Below are positions 1 to 5,433 of a DNA stretch of 6,241 nt, piece by piece. The translations under genes were made by a program, and so were the position numbers. The stretch lies in contig CAMDSS010000117.1 of the NCBI GenBank assembly GCA_945907085.1, forward strand, positions 1-6,241. The letters run 5' to 3'. Under the pieces are notes generated by a model. That model was not told the DNA's origin and made no database searches. It worked only from the letters and a program-made list of their open reading frames with translations. The stretch's first letter is position 1, and each line of letters begins with the position of its first letter. Source of the DNA: Cyanobium sp. NIES-981. GTDB lineage: Bacteria; Cyanobacteriota; Cyanobacteriia; PCC-6307; Cyanobiaceae.

Positions 1-275
1 GCACTGTTGGCATCGAAACCACCGGCCCGGGCGCCGGAGTAGCCGATCTGGTTGATCACGCCCCGCACCAGGGTGTTGAAGTCGACCCGGGCGTTGGTGG
101 TGACTTCGCCGGTGATCAGGCACAGGCCCGTGTTCACCACGGTTTCGCAGGCCACCCGGGAGGCGGGGTCCTGGGCTAAGAGGGCGTCGAGCACCGCATC
201 ACTCACCTGATCACAGATCTTGTCGGGATGACCTTCGGTCACCGATTCCGAGGTGAAGACGTGGCGGCTACCCAT
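1..275 (-). CDS. metK: S-adenosylmethionine synthetase, N-terminal part (3' end outside window)
   Basis: MetK makes S-adenosylmethionine from methionine and ATP in the cytoplasm and supplies methyl groups to the cell. The 91 complete codons visible begin MGSRHVFTSESVTEGHPDK. The GHPDK motif (H16, D18, K19) matches the ATP/Mg-binding start of the family, where E. coli uses H14, D16 and K17. E44 and E57 (in GEVTT) line up with E. coli E42 and E55, which bind potassium and methionine. The family is about 380-420 residues, so roughly three quarters of the gene lies beyond position 1. The ATG at 275 is chosen because the conserved family N-terminus starts there and nothing upstream in frame resembles it. 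No clear Shine-Dalgarno sequence is visible. The gene follows the HAD phosphatase on the same strand after 42 bp, and I see no riboswitch in that space. The identification is secure. Confidence 0.96.
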   Translation of the reverse strand, partial: MGSRHVFTSESVTEGHPDKICDQVSDAVLDALLAQDPASRVACETVVNTGLCLITGEVTTNARVDFNTLVRGVINQIGYSGARAGGFDANS

Positions 276-317
276 TTCTAGAAGCAATGACGTTATTTCT
301 TACCTTATCTGCAGCCC

Positions 318-1097
318 TTAGAACGCAGCTTCCACCCTGAGCTCATCCCAGTGATGGATGAGGGGGTGGGGTTCGTTCAGGGGGGGCGCGCTGCTCCAGG
401 CAGCCGTATAGCCCAAGGCCCGTTGATGGGGAATGCCGGCGGCCACGGCCATGCGCAGGTCGCTGTTGGCATCGCCAATCAGGGCGCAGTGCTCCACGGC
501 AACGCCCATCACGCCGCAGAGTCCATGCACCGCCTGGGGATCCGGTTTGCGGGGCTGGTGTTCGGCACTCCAGAGGCCGGAGAAATAGCTGCTGAGCTGG
601 TGGCTGGCCAGGAAGTGCTCAATGCCGGCCACATCGTCGTTGCTGATCACCGCGCAGCGCACACCTAGGCCCTGGAGCTGCTGCAGAAAAGGCAGCAGCC
701 CTTCGGTGGTGTCACTGGTGTGGCGCCCCTCGCGCCTGCCATCGCCCTGGTCGGCCTTGGCAAACACCAACTCACTGATCGCCAGGGCATCGGGCCAGCC
801 CAGCCCTGTTTGGGCCAGGGCGGTGGCCGTGGAGATCAGGTTGTGGTCGCGGTGGGCCACCGCGGTGATGCCGGCTGGGCAGAGCGCCTTGCCCTCGTTT
901 CTGAGGCCATAGGCCCGTTCCAGCAAATCCTGGAGCTGGGGGCGCAGGGCAGGGTCGACCTGCTCTAGGCAAAGAAAAACCCTGGCCTTGGCCAGGGTGA
1001 TGAGCTGGGGCTCGCTGATGCTGAGGGTGCCGTCCTTGTCGAACAGCACCGCTTCCACCAGACCCAGTTCAATGCCGCGAAGCAGGAGCTTGGCCAT
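318..1097 (-). CDS. HAD-superfamily hydrolase, phosphoglycolate-phosphatase-like
   Basis: This is a 259-residue HAD-superfamily phosphatase with all four motifs. Motif I is FDKDGTL, with nucleophile D20 and acid/base D22. Motif II is ISND (S152), motif III is K184 in RKPDP, and motif IV is GDANSD, with D209 and D213 for magnesium. About 130 residues between motifs I and II fit a helical C1 cap, as in the Gph/PGMB-like subfamily. Phosphoglycolate phosphatase, which recycles the 2-phosphoglycolate made by Rubisco oxygenation, is a plausible role. Cap residues decide substrate in this family, however, and I cannot assign it from sequence alone. No signal peptide or membrane segment is seen, so it is probably cytoplasmic. 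It starts 33 bp after the S1 gene and ends 42 bp before metK on the same strand, suggesting cotranscription. The ATG at 1097 lacks an obvious ribosome binding site. Confidence 0.9.
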   Translation of the reverse strand: MAKLLLRGIELGLVEAVLFDKDGTLSISEPQLITLAKARVFLCLEQVDPALRPQLQDLLERAYGLRNEGKALCPAGITAVAHRDHNLISTATALAQTGLGWPDALAISELVFAKADQGDGRREGRHTSDTTEGLLPFLQQLQGLGVRCAVISNDDVAGIEHFLASHQLSSYFSGLWSAEHQPRKPDPQAVHGLCGVMGVAVEHCALIGDANSDLRMAVAAGIPHQRALGYTAAWSSAPPLNEPHPLIHHWDELRVEAAF

Positions 1098-1130
1098 GGG
1101 ATGCCTCGACGGGGGGAGTGCTCGCCGGGG

Positions 1131-2204
1131 TTAGTCGACGGTGACTTCCATGGGTTCGCCGTCTTCGGCTTGCTCCAGCAGCATTTGCTTGTAGCGAGCG
1201 GCCATCTCTTCGGCCTTCTCGAAGACCTTGGCGGGGTCGGTGAGCATGTCGCCGGGCTCGGGCTCAAGCGCTTTGGTAGACAGCGAGATCCGACCGCGCT
1301 CGGCGTCGAGGTCGATGATCATGACCTTCATCTGATCGTTCACGTTGAGCACCGTGTGGGGTGTCTCGATGTGCTCGTGGCTGATCTCGGAAATGTGGAG
1401 CAGGCCGCTCACACCACCGATATCGATGAAGGCGCCATAGGGCTTGATGCCGCGCACGGTACCGATCACCACTTCGCCCACTTCCAGGCGGTTCATCTTG
1501 CGCTCCACCAGGGCACGGCGATGGCTGAGCACCAGGCGGTTGCGCTCCTCATCCACCTCGAGGAACTTGAGGGGCAGGAAGTCGGCAACGAGTTCCTCTT
1601 TGACCTTGCGGGTGCTGATGTGGCTGCCGGGGATGAAGCCGCGCAGGCCTTCCACCCGGACCAGGGCGCCACCGCGGTTGGTGGCAAACACCTCGCTGTA
1701 GATGGTGGCGTCTTCTTTCTGCAGTTGACGCACCCGTTCCCAGGCCCGCTGGTATTCAATCCGGCGAATCGAGAGCGAGAGCTGACCGTCTTCGTTCTCC
1801 TCACTCATGATGAAGAACTCCCGGATCTCGCCGGGCTGGAGCACATCGCTCAGGCCCTCAACCCGGTTGATCGACACCTCTTGCAGCGGCATGAAGGCTG
1901 CGGTTTTGGCGCCGATATCGATCATGGCGCCCTTGGATTCCAGGGCGAACACGGTGCCGTTGACGACGTCACCGGGCTTGAAGTTGTAGTCGTACTTGCT
2001 CAGCAAGGACGCGAATTCATCGAGGGTGAAACCCACCCCATCGGTATCGCTGCGGGAGGCGCGGCTGCTGGGATCGTCGGCCGTGGGCACCTCTTCCGGG
2101 ATGGCGAGGTCAAGCTCAGCGTCGAGGGTGAGGTCGAGATCGGCTTCTTGGGCCAGTTCCTCGGGACTCTGGTTCGTGCTGAGTTCGGAAGGGGTCACGG
2201 TCAT
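1131..2204 (-). CDS. rpsA: 30S ribosomal protein S1 (three S1 domains, cyanobacterial short form)
   Basis: Ribosomal protein S1 binds mRNA on the 30S subunit and helps initiate translation, especially on messages without a Shine-Dalgarno sequence. The 357-residue product has an acidic, low-complexity N-terminus (about 1-55). Three S1 RNA-binding domains follow, at about 77-148 (GDVVNGTV, KGAMIDIG), 162-231 (GLRGFIPGSHIS) and 242-311 (GEVVIGTVRGIKPYGAFIDI). A charged tail closes the protein. Three domains rather than the six of E. coli S1 is normal for cyanobacteria and chloroplasts. The ATG at 2204 gives the N-terminus MTVTPSELST. The reading frame stays open to a TTG at 2294, but the extra 30 residues are not family-like and overlap the structured leader. 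No Shine-Dalgarno sequence precedes the ATG. Upstream is nrdR (142 bp gap); 33 bp downstream is the HAD phosphatase. Cyanobacteria often carry a second S1 paralogue, and which one this is cannot be told here. Confidence 0.95.
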   Translation of the reverse strand: MTVTPSELSTNQSPEELAQEADLDLTLDAELDLAIPEEVPTADDPSSRASRSDTDGVGFTLDEFASLLSKYDYNFKPGDVVNGTVFALESKGAMIDIGAKTAAFMPLQEVSINRVEGLSDVLQPGEIREFFIMSEENEDGQLSLSIRRIEYQRAWERVRQLQKEDATIYSEVFATNRGGALVRVEGLRGFIPGSHISTRKVKEELVADFLPLKFLEVDEERNRLVLSHRRALVERKMNRLEVGEVVIGTVRGIKPYGAFIDIGGVSGLLHISEISHEHIETPHTVLNVNDQMKVMIIDLDAERGRISLSTKALEPEPGDMLTDPAKVFEKAEEMAARYKQMLLEQAEDGEPMEVTVD

Positions 2205-2219
2205 GGGGTGTGTGGCGGC

Positions 2220-2258
2220 CTGCCCTCGGGCAGTACGAAAGGAACGCAGTGACTGCCC
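2220..2258 (-). promoter_or_regulatory. S1-gene leader with mutually exclusive hairpins
   Basis: Read in the direction of the S1 gene, three segments can pair in two ways. GGGCAGT (2258-2252) can pair with ACTGCCC (2234-2228) over 7 bp with a 17-nt loop. Alternatively, CTGCCC (2233-2228) can pair with GGGCAG (2225-2220) over 6 bp with a very short loop. The middle segment cannot do both. A smaller palindrome (2246-2256) overlaps the first segment. The element ends 15 bp before the S1 start codon, which has no Shine-Dalgarno sequence. E. coli S1 represses its own translation through a structured leader, so a translational control role is possible. That is inference; the base pairing is what the sequence shows. 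Confidence 0.4.
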
Positions 2259-2295
2259 GCCAGCAGCGCAAGCGCAATCAATCAGTGTAGCCAAC

Positions 2296-2328
2296 GGGCC
2301 TGCGAGGCCCCCCCCTGGCGGAACCAGG
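2296..2328 (-). repeat. Two adjacent GC-rich inverted repeats between nrdR and the S1 gene
   Basis: On the plus strand GGGCCT (2296-2301) and AGGCCC (2305-2310) form a 6-bp inverted repeat around a 3-nt loop. CCTGG (2314-2318) and CCAGG (2324-2328) form a 5-bp repeat around 5 nt. The first hairpin follows the second in the minus-strand transcript, 18 bp after the nrdR stop codon. No U-run follows either stem, so a standard intrinsic terminator is not supported. They could slow or partly stop transcription from nrdR, or protect the nrdR mRNA 3' end. An 8-base C run (2308-2315) links the two. Confidence 0.4.
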
Positions 2329-2346
2329 CCCCCCGAAGCTTGGCGC

Positions 2347-2844
2347 CTAGCCGATTGCGGCCATGGACGGCTTGCTCTTGCTGCGCAGTTTGGTGCGTTG
2401 GTTCAGACCTTCGAGGGTGGCGACAAAGTCGCTCACGCCCTGGAACTGGCGATAGACAGAGGCAAAGCGCACATAGGCCACTTCACTCATCTCACCGAGC
2501 TGGGCCAAAACGAGTTCGCCGATTTCACTGCTGGTTACTTCGCGGCCGCTGCGCTGTTGCAGCTGCAATTCGATTTCATCCACCACCATTTCCAGTCTTG
2601 CTGGCTCCAAACCCGTTTTCTCGCAGGCTCTCAGCACCCCATGCAGCAATTTGCTGCGGTTGAAGGTTTCACGGTTGCAGTTGCGTTTGACCACCGTGAT
2701 GGGAACCGTTTCCACCCGTTCATAGGTGGTAAAACGAAAGTCGCAGTTCAAGCATTCCCGGCGTCTGCGCACACTTCTGCCGCAATCAGCTGCCCGAGAT
2801 TCGAGCACCCGACTGTCAGTGTGTTGGCAAGAGGGGCATTGCAT
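2347..2844 (-). CDS. nrdR: Transcriptional repressor NrdR of ribonucleotide reductase genes
   Basis: NrdR represses ribonucleotide reductase genes by binding NrdR boxes when its ATP-cone senses adenine nucleotides such as dATP. The 165-residue product starts MQCPSCQHTDSRVLESR and has the family zinc ribbon (C3, C6, C31, C34) with the basic stretch RRRREC. An ATP-cone domain spans about residues 49-139, beginning PITVVKRN and containing RETFNRSKL. Length and architecture are normal for the family (150-170 residues), with a basic tail of about 20 residues. The ATG at 2844 gives the conserved start MxCP; no Shine-Dalgarno sequence is visible. The gene stands between the psbT terminator and the S1 gene, and a promoter-like sequence lies 28 bp upstream. 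Its ribonucleotide reductase target is not in this window. I found no clear NrdR box in the upstream region by eye. Confidence 0.96.
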   Translation of the reverse strand: MQCPSCQHTDSRVLESRAADCGRSVRRRRECLNCDFRFTTYERVETVPITVVKRNCNRETFNRSKLLHGVLRACEKTGLEPARLEMVVDEIELQLQQRSGREVTSSEIGELVLAQLGEMSEVAYVRFASVYRQFQGVSDFVATLEGLNQRTKLRSKSKPSMAAIG

Positions 2845-2871
2845 GCCCGTGGTTCCGGGTGAACTTTTTTA

Positions 2872-2900
2872 AGTGTAAACAGCGATTTTCGCTTTGAAAA
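2872..2900 (-). promoter_or_regulatory. Putative sigma-70-type promoter of nrdR with a palindromic spacer
   Basis: Reading on the minus strand, TTTTCA (2900-2895, four of six matches to TTGACA) is followed after 17 bp by TACACT (2877-2872, four of six matches to TATAAT). A transcription start near 2865 would leave a leader of about 20 nt before the nrdR ATG. The spacer contains a 13-bp inverted repeat, AGCGA-AAA-TCGCT (2893-2881). A palindrome in that position could bind a repressor. The region is AT-rich compared with the surrounding genes, and it lies just after the psbT terminator, where a new promoter would be expected. Confidence 0.45.
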
Positions 2901-2928
2901 GGCCCGGGACCTATCAAACAAGTGATTT

Positions 2929-2947
2929 TTGGGCAATTTTGGCCCAA
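2929..2947. repeat. 6-bp inverted repeat between nrdR promoter and psbT terminator
   Basis: TTGGGC (2929-2934) and GCCCAA (2942-2947) form an exact inverted repeat around a 7-base AT-rich spacer. The overlapping pair CAATT (2934-2938) and AATTG (2946-2950) adds a second dyad. It sits about 30 bp upstream of the putative nrdR -35 element and 50 bp after the psbT terminator. It could be an upstream binding site for a dimeric regulator. It has no adjoining U-run in either direction that would make it a clear terminator. Confidence 0.3.
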
Positions 2948-2996
2948 TTGTTGAATGCAATTCTCTTGTTGCCTCCAATCCGGCGCGCTGTGCCAC

Positions 2997-3022
2997 AAAA
3001 AAGCCCCTGAATGACCAGGGGC
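2997..3022 (-). terminator. Rho-independent terminator after psbB-psbT
   Basis: In the minus-strand transcript a perfect 7-bp GC-rich stem, GCCCCTG (3022-3016) with CAGGGGC (3009-3003), closes a 6-nt loop. It is followed directly by six U residues (3002-2997). This is a classical intrinsic terminator. It lies 57 bp after the psbT stop codon and about 100 bp before the putative nrdR promoter, so it separates the photosystem II unit from the nrdR unit. Confidence 0.88.
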
Positions 3023-3079
3023 GTATGCACAGCGACTTGGGCCACTGCTTCGAATTTTGGGGAATTCCCTAGGGCTAGA

Positions 3080-3175
3080 TCACTTGCCGATCTTCGGGGG
3101 ATCGCGGAAGGCGATGGCGAAGAACAGGGTGGAAATGGCCAGGGCCAAAATCAGGATGTAAGCGAAGCTCTCCAT
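3080..3175 (-). CDS. psbT: Photosystem II reaction centre protein PsbT
   Basis: PsbT is a single-helix thylakoid membrane subunit at the dimer interface of photosystem II, where it supports dimer stability and repair. The 31-residue product begins MESFAYILILALAISTLFF and ends RDPPKIGK. One hydrophobic helix covers about residues 4-23, followed by the conserved stromal FRDPPK tail. Length matches the family (30-32 residues). The ATG at 3175 is preceded by a strong Shine-Dalgarno sequence, GAGGAG (3186-3181), with 5-nt spacing. The gene begins 38 bp after the psbB stop codon on the same strand, the usual psbB-psbT arrangement of cyanobacteria and chloroplasts, and an intrinsic terminator follows. 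Identification is secure despite the small size. Confidence 0.96.
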   Translation of the reverse strand: MESFAYILILALAISTLFFAIAFRDPPKIGK

Positions 3176-3213
3176 GGGGACTCCTCAGGGCGTGCGTACA
3201 GGGTGTCTGGCGA

Positions 3214-4773
3214 TCAGCTGAGGGTGCTGCCAGCCGGGGGCACATAGCCCTCAGGCAGGCGGCGGGTGGAGCGGTCGCCCAGTTTCTGGAACAGACCGAA
3301 CTCCACCTGCTCACCCAAGTCTGGGTCGATTCCGGCGAACACATCGCGGTAGAGGGTGCGAGCACCGTGCCAAATGTGGCCGAAGAAGAACAGCAGGGCG
3401 AAGGTGGCGTGCCCGAAGGTGAACCAGCCGCGGGGTGAGCTGCGGAAGGTGCCATCGGAGTGGTACTTCTCGCGATCGAATTCAAACCCTTCACCCAGTT
3501 GGGCTTTACGGGCCAGTCGCTTGACGTCGGCTGGATCGGTGAAGGTTTGGCCATTCAGGGCACCGCCGTAGACGGTTGCCGTGACCCCGGTCTGTTCGAA
3601 GGAGTACTTCGCTTCAGCGCGGCGGAATGGGATGTCGGCGCGAACAATGCCTTCCTGGTCTTGGAGAATCACAGGGAAGTTCTCGAAGAAGTTGGGAAGG
3701 CGGCGCACTTCAAGGTTGCGGCCATCCTTGTCTGTGAAGACGATGTGGCCAATCCAGCCGGTGGGCAGGCCATCGCCGTTCACCATCGGACCCACGCGGA
3801 ACAGACCGCCCTTGGCAGGGCTGTTGCCCACGTAGTCGTAGAAGGCCAGCTTCTCAGGAATCGAGGCGTAGGCCTGCTCCATCGAAGCCCCGCCATCGAG
3901 GGCGGTTTGGACGCGGCGGTTGATTTCGGTCTTGAAATAGCTCTGGTCCCACTGGTATCGGGTGGGGCCAAACAGTTCGACGGGGGTGGCTGCCGCGCCG
4001 TACCACATGGTTCCTGCCACCACAAAGGCCGCAAAGAACACGGCCGCAATGGCCGAGGCCAAAACCGTTTCGATGTTGCCCATGCGCAGCGCTTTGTAGA
4101 GGCGCTCGGGGGGGCGGGAGGTGATGTGGAAGACGCCGGCAATGATGCCAACGATGCCTGCGGCGATGTGGTGGGCAACGATGCCACCCGGATTGAAGGG
4201 GTTAAACCCCTCCGGGCCCCAGGACGGCTGTACCGCCTCCAGGTGTCCGTTTAAGCCATAGGCATCGGAGACCCACATGCCCGGCCCAAAAACGCCGGTG
4301 AGGTGGAAGGCGCCGAAACCAAAGCAGCCCAAACCTGCGAGCAGCAGGTGGATGCCAAAAATTTTGGGCAGGTCGAGGGCGGGCTCCCCGGTGCGGGGGT
4401 CTTGCCAGATCTCGAGGTCCCAATAGGTCCAGTGCCAGATCGCGGCAAGGAAGAGAAGGCCACTGAAAATGATGTGGGCAGCGGCCACACCTTCAAAGCT
4501 CCAGAAGCCGGGGTCAACACCGGTTTCGCCGGTAATGCTCCAGCCGCCCCAGCTGCCGGTGACTCCCAGGCGAGCCATGAACGGCATAACGAACATGCCC
4601 TGACGCCACATGGGGTTCAGAACGGCATCTGAAGGATCGAAGATCGCGAGTTCATAAAGCGCCATGGAGCCGGCCCAGCCGGCCACCAGCGCGGTGTGCA
4701 TGAGGTGCACGGCCAATAAGCGACCTGGGTCGTTAATGACAACGGTGTGCACCCGATACCAGGGCAATCCCAT
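3214..4773 (-). CDS. psbB: Photosystem II chlorophyll-binding core antenna protein CP47
   Basis: CP47 is the inner antenna of photosystem II in the thylakoid membrane and passes excitation energy to the D1/D2 reaction centre. The 519-residue product begins MGLPWYRVHTVVINDPGRLL. It has six hydrophobic helices, with a large lumenal loop between helices V and VI (about residues 258-450). Chlorophyll-ligand histidines are present at 9, 23, 26, 100, 114, 142, 157, 201, 202, 216, 455, 466 and 469. These are the positions I recall for the Thermosynechococcus protein, so there appear to be no indels up to helix VI. The ATG at 4773 is fixed by the invariant family N-terminus. The frame stays open for 34 more codons to 4875, but that extension overlaps the divergent ferredoxin leader. 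No Shine-Dalgarno sequence is visible before the ATG, unlike psbT downstream. The C-terminal stretch RLPEGYVPPAGSTLS is typical of cyanobacterial CP47. Confidence 0.98.
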   Translation of the reverse strand: MGLPWYRVHTVVINDPGRLLAVHLMHTALVAGWAGSMALYELAIFDPSDAVLNPMWRQGMFVMPFMARLGVTGSWGGWSITGETGVDPGFWSFEGVAAAHIIFSGLLFLAAIWHWTYWDLEIWQDPRTGEPALDLPKIFGIHLLLAGLGCFGFGAFHLTGVFGPGMWVSDAYGLNGHLEAVQPSWGPEGFNPFNPGGIVAHHIAAGIVGIIAGVFHITSRPPERLYKALRMGNIETVLASAIAAVFFAAFVVAGTMWYGAAATPVELFGPTRYQWDQSYFKTEINRRVQTALDGGASMEQAYASIPEKLAFYDYVGNSPAKGGLFRVGPMVNGDGLPTGWIGHIVFTDKDGRNLEVRRLPNFFENFPVILQDQEGIVRADIPFRRAEAKYSFEQTGVTATVYGGALNGQTFTDPADVKRLARKAQLGEGFEFDREKYHSDGTFRSSPRGWFTFGHATFALLFFFGHIWHGARTLYRDVFAGIDPDLGEQVEFGLFQKLGDRSTRRLPEGYVPPAGSTLS

Positions 4774-4889
4774 GGGGAGTAGGTCTGGAGTGGGTGCGGC
4801 GATCGTAAGGGCGAGAAGGGCCCTGTTGAGCGGCTGGTTACGGAGCGCAACTGGCGGCTTCACAATGGGGCCCAATCCGGGAGTCCTCC
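4774..4889. promoter_or_regulatory. Divergent promoter region of psbB and the ferredoxin gene
   Basis: All transcription signals for psbB (minus) and the ferredoxin-psbM side (plus) must fit within or beyond these 116 bp. Weak -10 candidates are TACGAT on the minus strand (4807-4802) and CACAAT on the plus strand (4861-4866). Neither has a good -35 hexamer at the expected distance, so exact promoters are uncertain. The ferredoxin side carries a Shine-Dalgarno sequence, GGGAG (4879-4883), six bases before its ATG; the psbB side has none. No perfect operator-like repeat stands out. Confidence 0.4.
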
Positions 4890-5372
4890 ATGCCAGTGAT
4901 CCGCTTTGTGCGTGAAGGTCGGGATGTGGAGTGTTATCCGGGGGAAAACCTCCGAGAAGTGGCCCTGCGGGAGGGCATCGAGCTCTACGGCTGGAAAGGA
5001 AAGTTGGGCAATTGCGGTGGTTGCGGCCAGTGCATCACCTGTTTTGTCGAACTGCCTGAGTCCACATCCCCCCTGGCGATGACTGGTCGCACGGCTGTGG
5101 AAGATCAGAAGCTGCGGGGGCGGCCCCAAAACTGGCGCTTGGCCTGCCAGGCCCTGGTGCAGGAATCACTTTTGGTGCTCACCCGCCCCCAGGCGGGCAT
5201 GGCCAACAAGGACGACGCCATGGCGACGGCCCTGGCCCAACCGCTTGGAGCTGGGCCGACGGAGTGGCCGACGCCACCGGCGGCTGAGGAGTCCGATGGT
5301 GAGGAGCCCGATGGTGGTAAGGCAGAGGGCCTGGAGACCGACCAAACCGCAACGAGCGGTGAAGGCTCCTGA
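4890..5372 (+). CDS. [2Fe-2S] ferredoxin, adrenodoxin/ISC-type cysteine spacing, with acidic C-terminal tail
   Basis: This 160-residue protein is a small iron-sulfur electron carrier. Residues 1-100 form the ferredoxin fold (MPVIRFVREGRDVECYPGEN). The cluster loop has cysteines at 42, 45, 48 and 51, and C86 lies in RLACQ. C42, C48, C51 and C86 fit C-x5-C-x2-C-x34-C, close to E. coli Fdx and adrenodoxin. The photosynthetic PetF pattern is C-x4-C-x2-C. C45 would then be a spare cysteine. Residues about 105-160 form a low-complexity tail rich in Glu, Asp, Gly, Pro and Ala, with no fold I recognise. Most such ferredoxins end near residue 110. A Shine-Dalgarno sequence (GGGAG) supports the ATG at 4890. 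Placed between psbB and psbM, it may serve photosystem II biogenesis or redox upkeep, but this is inferred from location only. No signal peptide is seen. The partner is unknown. Confidence 0.9.
   Translation: MPVIRFVREGRDVECYPGENLREVALREGIELYGWKGKLGNCGGCGQCITCFVELPESTSPLAMTGRTAVEDQKLRGRPQNWRLACQALVQESLLVLTRPQAGMANKDDAMATALAQPLGAGPTEWPTPPAAEESDGEEPDGGKAEGLETDQTATSGEGS
5286..5315 (+). repeat. 15-bp in-frame tandem repeat in the ferredoxin tail
   Basis: Two 15-bp units, 5286-5300 and 5301-5315, are identical except for one base (T versus C at the seventh position). They are in frame and encode EESDG followed by EEPDG. A recent short duplication is the simplest explanation. It falls in the acidic tail, outside the iron-sulfur domain, where length variation should be tolerated. 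Confidence 0.8.
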
Positions 5373-5381
5373 ATCCACCCA

Positions 5382-5410
5382 TTCACCGGTGATACCGTCC
5401 CACTTACGCT
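5382..5410 (+). promoter_or_regulatory. Weak candidate promoter for psbM
   Basis: TTCACC (5382-5387, four of six matches to TTGACA) and TACGCT (5405-5410, three of six to TATAAT) are 17 bp apart, followed by an A-run. Transcription from about 5417 would leave a leader of some 17 nt before the psbM ATG. It lies in the 61-bp gap between the ferredoxin stop codon and psbM, which has no terminator. psbM could therefore be read from its own promoter, from the ferredoxin promoter, or both. Confidence 0.3.
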
Positions 5411-5433
5411 AAAAAAGTCCGTCTTAAGCAGCC

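Noticed and set aside
276..317. Possible SAM riboswitch before metK
   Set aside because: Only 42 bp separate the genes and no SAM riboswitch-like helices or conserved motif are visible. The space is too short for the known larger classes.
1101..2252. 383-codon open frame on the plus strand opposite the S1 gene
   Set aside because: The opposite strand encodes an unmistakable S1 protein with three S1 domains. The plus-strand translation is rich in His, Gly, Val and Ala as expected of a mirror frame in GC-rich DNA, and has no recognisable domain.
2205..2294. 30-residue N-terminal extension of S1 from a TTG
   Set aside because: The extension is not family-like, overlaps the hairpin-bearing leader and uses a rare start, whereas the ATG at 2204 gives a typical acidic S1 N-terminus.
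2296..2328. G-quadruplex in the minus strand between nrdR and the S1 gene
   Set aside because: There are only two long G runs, with interrupting hairpin arms, and not four well-spaced tracts of three or more, so a canonical quadruplex is not supported.
1996..2862. 288-codon open frame on the plus strand across the S1 leader and nrdR
   Set aside because: It spans two real minus-strand genes and their intergenic region, and its translation resembles no protein family.
3060..3074. Overlapping short palindromes GGGAATTCCC and CCCTAGGG after psbT
   Set aside because: They are short, have no U-run, and lie just before a much better terminator. Palindromes of this size can occur by chance, and nothing ties them to a function.
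3460..4254. 264-codon open frame on the plus strand opposite psbB
   Set aside because: It is antisense to highly conserved CP47 coding sequence, has no family resemblance or ribosome binding site, and is explained by the third-position GC bias.
4774..4875. 34-residue N-terminal extension of CP47
   Set aside because: CP47 has the invariant start MGLPWYRVHT at 4773. The extension runs to near the Shine-Dalgarno region of the divergent ferredoxin gene and is merely a stop-free frame.
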